Below, one piece after another: positions 1-9,371 of a stretch of DNA of 64,000 nucleotides. The stretch is from Panorpa germanica. Taxonomy: Eukaryota; Arthropoda; Insecta; Mecoptera; Panorpidae. The translations under genes were made by a program, and so were the position numbers. Each line of letters begins with the position of its first letter. The stretch's first letter is position 1. The notes beneath the pieces were generated by a model, which saw nothing but the letters and a program-made list of their open reading frames with translations, had not been told where the DNA came from and made no database searches. The stretch spans positions 62,001 to 126,000 of the forward strand of contig OY783215.1 of NCBI GenBank assembly GCA_963678705.1, read 5' to 3'.

Positions 1-363
1 TTATGAATTACTCCCACTCCCACATTTCTCCTACTCCGTGCCTACATCTGCATTACGAGTCGTATCAGACATTTCCATCAACATGAAGTGTACGACTTAC
101 AAATAATTCGCTTCCCTTACTAGAGGTTTTAATTGATTAAAAGCACCTGTGGTTATTGAAGATGTAATGAAATTACAAATCCCCTTGACGTAAACAACCG
201 CATCGAACTTAAGAGTAACAGCGCCTTTAGGTTGGCAGCAGTTCTCACTCACGAAATGTTGCTAACTTCATCAAAACCTAAAACACATAAAGCAGATAAT
301 AAGTTCAAGGTCAGATATCGTTCTCTGTTAACTATCTAATATGCACAAAAAAAAAATTAATGT
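1..363. other. Unique AT-rich non-coding stretch
   Basis: No supported gene or repeat copy is seen. There is an A-run near 347-358 just before the first hAT-type element. Frames are short and closed. Confidence 0.6.
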
Positions 364-371
364 TGTGAACG

Positions 372-654
372 CAGGGGCGGCCTTTGCCATTGCGAGGCCC
401 TGGGGTTGAAGATCTTTGCGAGGCACTTGATCTTTGTGTAATTTATGTAAATTTAAATAAGTATTTTTGATGATAATTGACGAGAAATAAAATTTTATTT
501 TATTTTTATTTATACGACAAATATTAAATTTCTAAAAAGCGAGGCGCGAGATACAAATAGATATATAGTAATGAATTTTTCTACTTGGGTTGTTGCGCGA
601 GAATGCGCGGCCCCGGGCGGTTGCCCTGCTTGCCATCCCCTAAGGCCGCCTATG
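372..654 (+). mobile_element. Family A hAT-type MITE, internally deleted copy (A1)
   Basis: The element starts CAGGGGCGGCCTTTGCC and ends GGCCGCCTATG, the family ends with one changed base at the right. It is flanked by TGTGAACG (364-371) and TGTGGACG (655-662), a 7/8 match of the 8-bp duplication expected for hAT transposition. At 283 bp it is shorter than the roughly 360-bp copies because a central block is missing. No transposase is encoded, so it would depend on one elsewhere. A short open frame on the minus strand is a by-product of the GC-rich ends. Confidence 0.88.
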
Positions 655-662
655 TGTGGACG

Positions 663-2050
663 AATAAACACGAAAATAGAATGTGTAGTAATCAATGTAT
701 TAAACACTAGTAGCAAGGTCGGTTAGGGTTTTTCCAAAACATTTCCTTCTTTGAGTGAATAAATTCCTATATGTTTAAAGATTGTTTTATAAATCGATAT
801 GTATCTCCTCCTACAACAATGGGTGCTAAGTACTACTTACTGACTTATCGCTTATCGATTACACACGGGCCCAGCCACCGCTAATACGCACAGCAATTTC
901 AATACGTAAAGCTCTAGACTCTAAGCATATTAATGTGAATTAAGCTTACAGCAAGAATACCATGCTCGTATTTATCAACTGGAACTGCGTGTGTTTTATG
1001 CTTTCTGTTTCTGCCTTGAAATATCTAAGATGGATTTAACACATCTGTCATGTTTCACACATGAGATATTTTCTACCCCTCTTTTTCCTCTTCTCCCGCC
1101 ATTTTAGATGAATTTTCTCACTAAATTATTTACAGTAATTGTGTTTGTATTATAATAAAGCCACAAAAAACAGCTCCAGAAAACTTTTATCCAATTTATT
1201 TAAATTCAGATTATTACTTTAAATGGATGTTTAGATATATAAAATAAAATATTTTCTTCAGTTTATTTATTAAGACGGAAACTTGTAAAAGTTTTCTTCA
1301 AAAACAGAATACGTATAAATAAATATGACAATACGAAGTTTACTATTTCATGCAATTTGATTTAAAATGAAGCCAATACAACATAAAACGGGAAACAATA
1401 AATTCGCATGAACCTACACCAAACATTTTATTTCTAAACAAAAAATGCATAGCTTATTGGAATAGATGGTTTTCTTTGTTTTAAAAGGAAAACGTAAAAC
1501 TGGAAAATTCAAATAGAAAAACATTAAGGTGCTAAAATAACTGTTCAAATGAAAGTGTTGTTAAAACTCAAGGTATAAATGTTGCAAGGAACTCATGAGG
1601 CCCTTGTCAGGCGCTTGGCATCAATAAATAACATGAAATATTTATATAATTTCGTCTAGAAACATAAAATATCAAACTGAGATAATATACTTGTGAACTA
1701 CATTACCAGAAATGATTTGTCGGTTGTGTTTTACATTTGTTGCTAAGATGCTTATCTTAAACAGTCCCGACTCCGACTCCGCGCCACAGAAAACGATTCG
1801 AGTACACTGGCTGGAGTTTAGAGTTCCACCACCATTGCGACTGGAGTGAGTGCTCGTTACACTGTCAAGCAGAACGTCGAACATTTTATTTAAACTTTTA
1901 CATAAATTGTTAATTAACTTTCTTATACATGAGTTGCCAGCTAATATTTTCTGTGAAATTAGTTTGTAAATGTACGAGTACATGTTTTATGTAATACTTA
2001 ATTATAGATTAAAGCTACATTCTTGTTTCAAATAAATCTTGGTAAATACA
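663..2050. other. Unique AT-rich non-coding stretch
   Basis: Nothing gene-like is seen. The minus-strand frame at 1672-1983 has no recognisable domain. It contains one TACGAGTA octamer at 1973-1980. The rest is low-complexity A/T sequence. Confidence 0.5.
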
Positions 2051-2058
2051 GTTATACG

Positions 2059-2232
2059 CAGAGGCGGCCTTAGGGGGTGGCAAGCAGGGCAACTGCCCGG
2101 GGCCTCACATTCTCGCGCAACAACCCAAATAGAAAAATTCATTACTATATATGTATTTGAATCTCGCGCCTCGCTCTTTAGAAATCCCACTAGAATCACT
2201 GCGTATATCTTTTAAGGCATTCATGTCATGTG
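2059..2232 (-). mobile_element. Family A hAT-type MITE, truncated copy (A2)
   Basis: This is the right-hand end of family A in reverse orientation, beginning CAGAGGCGGCCTTAGG. It then matches the 22595 copy through the segment reading GCGTATATCTTTT and breaks off near 2232, before the central region. The other terminus and the 3' target duplication are absent, so this is a deletion relic. The exact right border is uncertain by about 15 bp. Confidence 0.78.
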
Positions 2233-2427
2233 CCTTTTAACAGTACAGTTTTCTTTTTTGTTAGCGATTCAAAGTAAAATTACTTTCGGCTTGTGAAAAA
2301 TAAACTAATAATAGTAATTATATTAAATAAGGTTTAGTTCTGCCATACTTTTGTTGTTGCTTAATCATTTTTGAAGTTGTAACGAATTATTTGTATGATT
2401 TCGTGTTGCATTACGGGTTCTTATGTA

Positions 2428-2633
2428 TAGTCCAAATCACGAGAGTTCGGCAGCCACTCATACTTAAAAGAGGGCGGTATAAATCTATAATACAATAATG
2501 AATTTTATCTTATTCGTTTCTATATGCATTATAGAAAAATAAGTGAGTCAGTGCTTTTTAGTTATATCGGCAGTTTATACCCCACAACTTACTTTAAGTA
2601 TGAGGTGCCGCCGAACTCTCGTAATTTGAACTA
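2428..2633 (+). mobile_element. Family E TA-flanked inverted-repeat MITE (E1)
   Basis: This 206-bp element is bounded by TA on both sides (2426-2427 and 2634-2635). Its ends TAGTCCAAATCACGAGAG and CTCTCGTAATTTGAACTA form an inverted repeat of more than 35 bp with a few mismatches. A TA duplication with long inverted ends fits a Tc1/mariner-mobilised MITE. It has no coding capacity. The copy at 35579 carries the same centre in inverted orientation. Confidence 0.85.
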
Positions 2634-2635
2634 TA

Positions 2636-3083
2636 GTACCTACTCGTACATCAAATATTTGATATTTTCGTTTGTCGTATAATTTCAAAAGCTACAAAAG
2701 GTCACGTGACGTGAAGTACGGAGTACAGCGGAGGTGCAGAGAAACACTAGCTCTGTTGTTTAGTACTGTGTTCGTTGTTGGTTTGTGGGAGGTTTGAACG
2801 CTCTCAAGTTCGCCTCTTTGTCACTGAATACACCAGTTGGTAATACCAGACATTATAAACCTTTTGAATATGGAATTTGTTTCATTTACAATTTAATATG
2901 AGCAAAGGTATTCCCAGAAGATCTTAAATGAAGACTAGCAACTGGAAAATACGTTTCTTTACTTCAACACTATCACAATTAACATGGCTTCTCTACTAAA
3001 ACCAACTTTGTATATTTCATTATGTTCAAAGATAATTCATATTTAAGCAGAACTATTATTATAGTAATTTTATAGGTCTCATA
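2636..3083. other. Unique interval with a GC-richer block
   Basis: Sequence from about 2690 to 2830 is clearly richer in G+C than its surroundings and carries the palindrome GTCACGTGAC. An unannotated 5' exon or regulatory element is possible but no reading frame stands out. One TACTCGTA lies at 2641-2648. Confidence 0.4.
2701..2710. promoter_or_regulatory. Perfect E-box palindrome GTCACGTGAC
   Basis: The 10-bp perfect palindrome has CACGTG at its centre and matches the CLEAR/M-box type recognised by MiT-family (TFEB/Mitf) and USF-like bHLH-zip factors. It sits in a GC-richer block. Whether it is bound is not shown by sequence alone; one such site is not far from chance. Confidence 0.3.
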
Positions 3084-3236
3084 GGCCCTCCGTACATAAG
3101 GCGACTGGTTGGAAACCTTAGCCCCGAATCTGCCCGAACCGAAAGAGAATGGAACTGTGTTGTTAGTGAGAGAACGAACATGTATACAAGTGAGAGAAAA
3201 CACACAGCACGAACGAATTTTGATGGTGACATCAAA
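3084..3236 (+). mobile_element. Family B PIF/Harbinger-type MITE, left end only (B1)
   Basis: It begins GGCCCTCCGTACATAAGGC and follows the family through the block reading CCCCGAATCTGCCCGAACCG and the ACACAGCACGAACG stretch. It then stops near 3236 with no right terminus. This is a decayed left half; the flank reads ATA instead of TTA. Minus-strand frames here are shadows of the repeat. Confidence 0.75.
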
Positions 3237-4386
3237 CATAAGACATTAATATTAACAATAGTAATTTTTACATAAAACATTTTACGATTAGCGGCATTTA
3301 ATTTACCAAGTGTTACTTTTAATTTGTGTAAATCCATTTAACACATGGGTGAGCATGTAAATATTTATAAATAGCGAAGGAAGTGAGTCGCGAAATCGTT
3401 TTACTCTCTCACAATATTTGCATGTCAATGAAACCGAGAGAATCCGTGCACCGTGTAACGGTCGTGCCCGTGGTTTCACAACGCTGCACTAGTAGGTGTA
3501 CTAGTAAGTGTGTTGGCCCCAGAACAACACTAACGAGATGACGATGACGCGGACGCGAACGGAGGATGCTTGATTACAATATCTTAATGTATGTTTTTTG
3601 TATGGCCCTCTTTCCCACCTATTCATACTCCTGCGAGTAATTATCCGTATAAGGGTGTATCGTCCCTTTATTCAAGGGATGTCGTTTGGTTTATTAAAGT
3701 ACATATAACTCAGAAATATACGAACTCTGATAGACTATATGCATGCGGCGCTGCGCGTCGGCGTTATAATCTGTTGTGTAAGTGAGGATTACGTTGGGAT
3801 TAAGTTTTGTTCCAGATTTAATATTGTTCCTTGATAATTGAGTCATTAAATAAAGTAATTAAAAATGTGTTTTAATCCTATAGTTAAAGTAGTGGCTTGA
3901 AACAACATTCTGCTAATTGACTAGTTTATAGTTGATGGTAGTTTAAAGGCTCTACGACTGCTACGTCTGGATCTACGACAACGGCAACAGTTACGTCCCA
4001 TTGTACATCTACATGAAGGATAATCCCACGTTACGTTGTTTAAAATGGAAATGGAAATTTCATCGAGCGTTGTACAAAGTCGTTTCTATTTTCACAATGT
4101 TGACTAAATGTTAATTTCTGAAGAACTGTTTTCTAAACAACTGTTTAACGGTTTAATCCGTTTGGAAAACTGTCGTTAATAGATAAAGTTACCGCTCGGA
4201 ATGTGTAACAATTCCACAATGCAATTTCGTCGTTAAGTTTGTCATGAGTATTTTACACCTGTTGTATCTCTGTATTTAATACTTCCTCGGTATCATAGCA
4301 ACGGCCTTTTACTACAGATATTTTAAATAAATTTATAAAATAATCTTGCAACACAGTTTTTTTTGTGTAATTTCGTCGCTCTCTAA
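3237..4386. other. Unique interval with two coding-like patches
   Basis: Sequence at 3420-3570 is GC-richer, and 3947-4114 is a 55-codon open frame whose first half looks codon-biased. Neither is joined to recognisable exons. The remaining sequence is AT-rich and featureless. Confidence 0.4.
3947..4114 (+). other. Short open frame with coding-like third positions (unrecognised)
   Basis: An in-frame TAA (3944-3946) precedes it and TAA (4112-4114) closes it, with no early ATG. From 3953 to about 4018 the frame runs YDCYVWIYDNGNSYVPLYIY and nearly every codon ends in C or G (TAC, GAC, TGC, GTC, ATC, AAC, GGC). This is strikingly unlike the AT-rich surroundings. The second half loses that bias. 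It could be an exon remnant, a captured coding fragment, or an imperfect TACGAC-type low-complexity run that mimics codon bias. I do not recognise the peptide. Confidence 0.25.
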
Positions 4387-4795
4387 GGCCCTCCACACAC
4401 GAGGCGACTGGTTGCAAACCTTAGCCCCGAATCTGCCCGAACCGAATGAGAATGGAACTGTGTTGTTAGTGAGAAAACGAACGTATATACGAATGAGAGA
4501 AAACACACGGCACGAACGTAATTAAAGTGATTTCAAACTGGTTTTGAGTACGTTTGCAGCGAGTCAATTTCTCGATGGTTGGTTGCATGCTTTTGATGAT
4601 GACATCATCGATAGAGATGTGCACGAATACTCTTGAAAAGTATTTAAATAGATACATACATACATTAAATACATACAATCAAATAGAACATAATAGAATC
4701 CCCGGTTTTGCTATTGTTAAAAATTCTATAGAGTCACGATACACGGCTCGACTACCAGTTTAGTTTCATTCGTGCCTTGTGTTTTCTCTTACTCG
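4387..4795 (+). mobile_element. Family B PIF/Harbinger-type MITE, right end lost (B2)
   Basis: The left end reads GGCCCTCCACACACGAGGC and is preceded by TAA. The interior contains the family landmarks GATGATGACATCATC, AGAGATGTGCACGAATAC, a CATACATACATAC run and GCTATTGTTAAAAATTCTA. It then enters the inverted-end sequence GTGTTTTCTCTTACTCG and breaks off before the terminal segment. It is non-coding; the small frames in it are repeat shadows. Confidence 0.8.
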
Positions 4796-5249
4796 ACACT
4801 ATAATTAATAATACATATCATAATAATAAAATGCAAAAATATATTTCTGTCCGTAGTGAACAATGTGGTGTAGCTTGCGGGGCGGTAAAACATTTACATC
4901 AATAAAACATATTACTTACATTTAAAACACAAATAAAAAGTTTTTCTAAGATAACTTTCTTCTTTATTTGTTCAATTATCTCTTTACTTCCCTTTTCTTT
5001 ATTTTATCTTAACGACAGTAGGGGTGACTGTTAACTAAGTTATACATTAATACTTAAATATACTTTTAGACTTTTTTGACCTCACTTTACCTTTATGGAA
5101 CGTTTAAGAGATTAAACACAGCTTAAGAAAAGACAGCGTTGCGTCGTCTTGCTGGGAGATATGTAAACACCTGTAGTGTCGGTGTCGTTACCTTGAAGTA
5201 CCGCATTAAAATATTGTGTTTTAATACGTCACTCCTCGGATCTTCGTTA
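4796..5249. other. Unique AT-rich non-coding stretch
   Basis: No repeat copy or coding signal is recognised between the family B relic and the family A copy at 5258. Confidence 0.5.
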
Positions 5250-5257
5250 CCCATCAC

Positions 5258-5511
5258 CAGGGGCGGCCTTAGCCATTGCGAGTCCCCGGGCAGCAGATAT
5301 TTGCGAGGTAAAGTTAACAAGCACAAAGACGACAAATATTAATGATGATTAGTATTAAAAGATATACGCAGTGATTCTAGTGGGATTTCTAAAGAGCGAG
5401 GCGCGAGATTCAATTAAATATATAGTAATTAATTTTTCTACTTGGCTTGTTGCGCGAGAATGCGAGGCCCCGGGCGGTTGCCCTGCTTGCCACTCCCTAA
5501 CGCCACCTCTG
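5258..5511 (+). mobile_element. Family A hAT-type MITE, internally deleted copy (A3)
   Basis: The ends are CAGGGGCGGCCTTAGCC and CGCCACCTCTG. The flanks CCCATCAC (5250-5257) and CCCATATA (5512-5519) agree at the first five of eight positions, consistent with an aged 8-bp duplication. About 100 bp is missing: the sequence jumps from TTTGCGAGGTA to AAGTTAACAAGCACAAAGACG. The missing block differs from that in A1. It is non-coding. Confidence 0.85.
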
Positions 5512-5668
5512 CCCATATAACCACCTCTGCTGCAAATATATGAAAATATAATTGCGTTGTTTTTTATTGAAATGATCGCGAATCCTGTTATCTTCTCAGG
5601 AGAATCAACTTTGTTGTTGTTGTTTTCTTCAGTTTCCTTGCCCAAGAGACCCGACATGTGGTGATCGT

Positions 5669-5785
5669 CAGGGCCACATTTAGAGGTGTGGAGGCCCCTA
5701 ATTATTTTCCGAATAAAAGGAACAATTTCTTTACGTGAGGTTTTTTGAAAAATTTATTACTTTTATCTCTATTGTGATCTCTCTG
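5669..5785 (+). mobile_element. Family H hAT-type mini-element with perfect duplication (H1)
   Basis: This 117-bp element begins CAGGGCCACATTTAGAGG and ends GTGATCTCTCTG. It is flanked on both sides by the identical octamer GTGATCGT (5661-5668 and 5786-5793). CAG...CTG termini with a perfect 8-bp duplication mark a hAT insertion. Its body (ATTATTTTCCGAATAAAAGG, then TTTATCTCTATTGTG) matches, in inverse orientation, the element at 43814. Confidence 0.88.
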
Positions 5786-5793
5786 GTGATCGT

Positions 5794-5824
5794 GCATATT
5801 GCCTATAACGTAGCTACGCCACTG
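5794..5824 (-). mobile_element. Solitary hAT-type terminus
   Basis: Read on the minus strand the end is CAGTGGCGTAGCTACG, a typical hAT terminal sequence. No partner terminus was found nearby. Its position directly beyond the H1 duplication suggests that H1 jumped into an older hAT element of which only this end is recognisable. Confidence 0.5.
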
Positions 5825-6113
5825 AGCTATAGTATGTAGTAGCTTATCTCTGCACTAAAAACTATTTTCATTTTCTGTAACTCATTTATACGTTATATAT
5901 TGTATATGCATAGTGAGTGGTTCCGCTTCTCATATTTTGTTATAATTAAATACAAACTTAATTACAACTGTAGATTAAAATCATAACAGCAACTTTAATA
6001 GTGTTCAATACAATTACAACCTTATATATTTTGCATAACTAAATTATATGTTACAATGAAAGAGTAAAAGAGATGGCAAGATATAGCTTAATGATATCAT
6101 TTATAATGGTTCA

Positions 6114-6386
6114 AAAATGTATAACATTCGGAATGAGTCTTATAACAATGGCAACGACCTTAAGAAGTACTCTTCCAAACAGTAGCTGATTATATTTCGG
6201 TATGACAATTTGGAAACGAGCTTTGCCGTCATCGTCATCATCATTTGCTTTACTTGTGACAGACGCTTCACTGAAATTACTAGATGCCAGTACAAAGAGC
6301 CGGAAATGATTCCCATCAGCAGCGGAATGTGTGATAGTGACATGACCGCTAACAGATGAGTGAGAGGTGTGAGTTGTGTGGTATTT
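6114..6386 (-). other. 91-codon open frame without ATG (unrecognised, possible exon relic)
   Basis: The minus-strand frame is open from a TGA (6387-6389) to a TGA (6111-6113). It reads as a plausible protein end: a Ser/Thr/His-rich start, a hydrophobic FRLFVLASSNF patch, an acidic NDDDDDG run, then a basic and hydrophobic C-terminus ending in VIHF. A possible splice acceptor, CTCACTCATCTGTTAG, lies inside the frame around 6350-6365. No domain is recognised. A second minus-strand frame of 87 codons overlaps it, so openness alone is weak evidence. It could be a last exon of an unseen gene, a pseudogene piece or chance. Confidence 0.22.
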
Positions 6387-7465
6387 TCAGCGTGAAGGCG
6401 CATATCAGATCACAACTTTTGTTGGAATGCTGGTGCTGGCTGCACAGCGATTGGAACGTTGGCGCTCAATTGTCTAGACTGGTACTAGATGAAAGTATTT
6501 TACAAATATTAATTACTTTCTTGTAATAAGTACATAAACTAAATAATACAGTAAAATGTCTTACATGATAATAAACGCGTATGATTATGCATGTACATGT
6601 TTATAAATATACAAGTGGGGGAGGGAGGGGGCTGGCTCCACGTTGTAGAACATATTACTAAAACATAAGCAGTGAACACTATATAAAGAATCGAGAGTCT
6701 TTGAATCATGAAATTGTGGTTTTTCTTTTGCATTTCCCAGCTGAAAATGAAATTGAGATGGAATCAGATATTGCAAACCTTTTTCTCATATTATTTATTA
6801 CTTCCCATATTATTATTTATCTAGATATACTAACGTATCTAACAAAAAGTGTCTATCAAAAAGTATCTAGAGTAGTCAACAGAGGTATCTGACAAAAAAA
6901 ATACATTTTCATCCTTTGGTTAAAAGTTTTACAAGTGGTTAACCTTTGCAATTTTATAAAAAAATGATGGTATTCAATTGTAAAATTTATAACGGTTCTT
7001 AACGTAAAATTTTATACTGATTTTAAATATGTAATTTATTTTTTAGTGGCACTTCCTGTTTTAAAATTATTAGCGTTTCAAGGGTTAAGTAATGGAAATA
7101 TTTCAGGTTTTCAGATTTGGAATCAGCGTGAAAAAGTACGCTAAAAACATATTCAGTATATCGTAATAAAAATGCATTTCTTTCTTGAAAAGTTTAAAAG
7201 CTATTACACTTGTATAATTTTATAAAAATCGTGCCTGTAGTATGGAACACTGTTAGGTTGTTTTGTTGTGGGCAGTGAAATTCATCTGAGTTTTATGATA
7301 TTTGTATGCAAATGAGGTGTTAGAAACTTGCTTTAATTCGTTTATTGTACTGTATCTGTAAACCACGAAGAGAAATGTTTGCAACATCGCTCTAGGTCTG
7401 GATTGGGGTCATTTAGTCCCACTTCTGATATCGTGTGTGTGAATTGGACCGAAAGATTTCCGTTG

Positions 7466-7486
7466 TTCGCTGTTCGCTATTCGCTA
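7466..7486. repeat. TTCGCTA short tandem, 3 units
   Basis: The units are TTCGCTG, TTCGCTA and TTCGCTA. This is a minor minisatellite-like run in unique sequence. Confidence 0.8.
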
Positions 7487-7670
7487 TTAACCATCAGTGG
7501 GGTTGAACTCTGGGAGCTGTTCAAGATGTTTAAGGTTATGCCGAAGGATAAAAGACAACCCTCCGTTTGACTTCTGTCATTGAGTCTGTTAAAATGATCC
7601 TTATTGTAAGACATACTTGTTTCCATGCAGTTGAATAAGACGAGGGTCGAACCGCACTCCTTTTTCTCTA

Positions 7671-7692
7671 TCCATCGTTCCATCGTTCCATC
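7671..7692. repeat. TCCATCGT short tandem, 2.75 units
   Basis: Two full 8-bp units are followed by TCCATC. Confidence 0.8.
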
Positions 7693-7948
7693 TTGGACAA
7701 GTCATACGTTTTATGATTTTGCTCGATTAGGCAATAACTCTTCTATAATCATAGACCGTAGTATCCTGCACTGCTTCTGCTGTGGACCATATTTTACTCT
7801 TTTATCTCAGTGGTCAGTTCGTCAAATTGACGAAGTGTTTTACGTTTACTGAACTCGTTTAGTTTTATTTATAAAATGTAATCAAATAGTACATCGCTTG
7901 GTACATAAACGGACGGTTCCAGAACCGCAAGAAGGGGTGAGAGATATA

Positions 7949-8021
7949 TAGGGTGTCCCAACAAGCGAACAATAAAGCTTTCCTCAATGGTACTTAGATG
8001 ATTGTACATTGACACACCCTG
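7949..8021 (+). mobile_element. Mariner-like mini-element, 73 bp
   Basis: It is flanked by TA (7947-7948 and 8022-8023). The left end is TAGGGTGTCCCAAC and the right end, read inward on the minus strand, is CAGGGTGTGTCAATG. The GGGTGTCC-type end and TA target are typical of mariner relatives. The centre is too short to code. Confidence 0.55.
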
Positions 8022-8023
8022 TA

Positions 8024-9003
8024 GCATTCGTACGTTTCATAATAAAATTATGGCTTCACCTTTATTAACGAGTTAGTACACTTTATTCGTTTAGCAAACA
8101 CGAATTTTACATTTTAGAGAAGAATCAACTAAAGATATTGTATTAATGTTTCAATAAATTCAAGCAACAATCTTCATAAAAGATATTTCAATGTGTATTC
8201 AAATGTAAATACTACAAAAGACAAAATGTTAATTGTTTCTTATGGAACCCCTCCACCCCCCACCACCTCTTCCACTCCATCCACAACAAATAACAGATGT
8301 ATTGTTATTTTCATTAAATAGTAGTTAGTTGTCGAACGAAGCATGAATATTAGGCTCTCACACACTGGATCCGATTACATACGACTATATATTATGTGAA
8401 AAGATTTTCTGTTACTGACATTTACAGAAATGATTTTTCTTACTTAAAAAGAGCGGCTTACGATATGCTGATGTATGGATTTAATATGTAGACAGAATCA
8501 TATCTTATTTTAAAATTTAAAGATATAAGGTTACAATACGAATAAACAGAATAAAGAAACTCGATCAAAAGAAACTATATCATCTTTACTTGTTGAAAAA
8601 ATTAGAACAAAGAAAATCGATTTTATGGAAATAATTTATTACATGGGGTTTATTCCAAGAAACGAAATACGAGTATACTGGTGCCGAGGATGTACTTTAA
8701 AGTTGTGTTTACATTAACAATTCGCAGTTTTCACTTGGCAGATGTAAATTGAGTGGTACTCACGTTATAAATGCAGATGAATTGACAAACAAACAACTGC
8801 TGAGTTCTGGTAGACGCTGCTTTGTTGACGAATCCAACAAGTGCATTTGAAAGCGTCATGTCGCATCGCCGCTCTCGAGGCGTCGCTCTCTGTACATACT
8901 GTTGTCATAGTTTGTTCAAATATTCATAACTTTTGGTCTAATTTAATAATAGATATGTTTTATGACGGATATAAGCTATGTTCTTCCTATTTTCTAATAT
9001 CCA
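8024..9003. other. Unique interval with a C-rich island
   Basis: A C/T-rich island lies at 8248-8288 and a TACGAGTA octamer at 8668-8675. No coding signal or repeat copy was recognised. Confidence 0.45.
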
Positions 9004-9011
9004 GAATCCAC

Positions 9012-9371
9012 CAGGGGCGGCCTTAGTCATTGCGAGGTCCCTAGCAGCAGATCTTTGCGAGGTACTTGTTCTTTGTATAATTTATGTAAATTGTAAGTAA
9101 GTATTTTTGATGATAATTGACGAGAAATAAAATTTTATATTGGAAGATTTATACAAGTTAACCAGCACAAAGACGACTAATATTAATGATGATAAACTAA
9201 GGTAAATTACTGTCTTAAATGATATACGCAGTGATTCTAGTGGGATTTCTAAAGAGCGAGGCGCGAGATTTAAATACATAAATAGTAATGAATTTTTCTA
9301 CTTGGGTTGTTGAGCGAGAATACGAGGCCCCGGGCGATTGTCCAGCTTGCCACCCTCTAAGGCCGCCTCAG
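9012..9371 (+). mobile_element. Family A hAT-type MITE, full-length copy (A4)
   Basis: This 360-bp copy runs from CAGGGGCGGCCTTAGTC to GGCCGCCTCAG (family CTCTG changed to CTCAG). It is near colinear with the copies at 22595 and 36819. The flanks GAATCCAC and ACTACCAC agree only in their last four bases, so the duplication is decayed. The minus-strand 65-codon frame inside recurs in the 22595 copy, which shows repeat conservation and not a gene. Confidence 0.85.

Larger units (their letters stand above)
5825..7946. other. Mostly unique interval
   Basis: It holds an unrecognised minus-strand open frame (6114-6386), a G-run cluster at 6617-6631 (5, 3 and 5 G separated by single A), a three-unit TTCGCTA tandem (7466-7486) and a TCCATCGT tandem (7671-7692). 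No recognisable gene is seen. Confidence 0.45.

Noticed and set aside
9082..9279. A 65-codon frame nearly identical to the frame at 22686-22886.
   Set aside because: The similarity is due to two copies of the family A MITE and not to a gene family.
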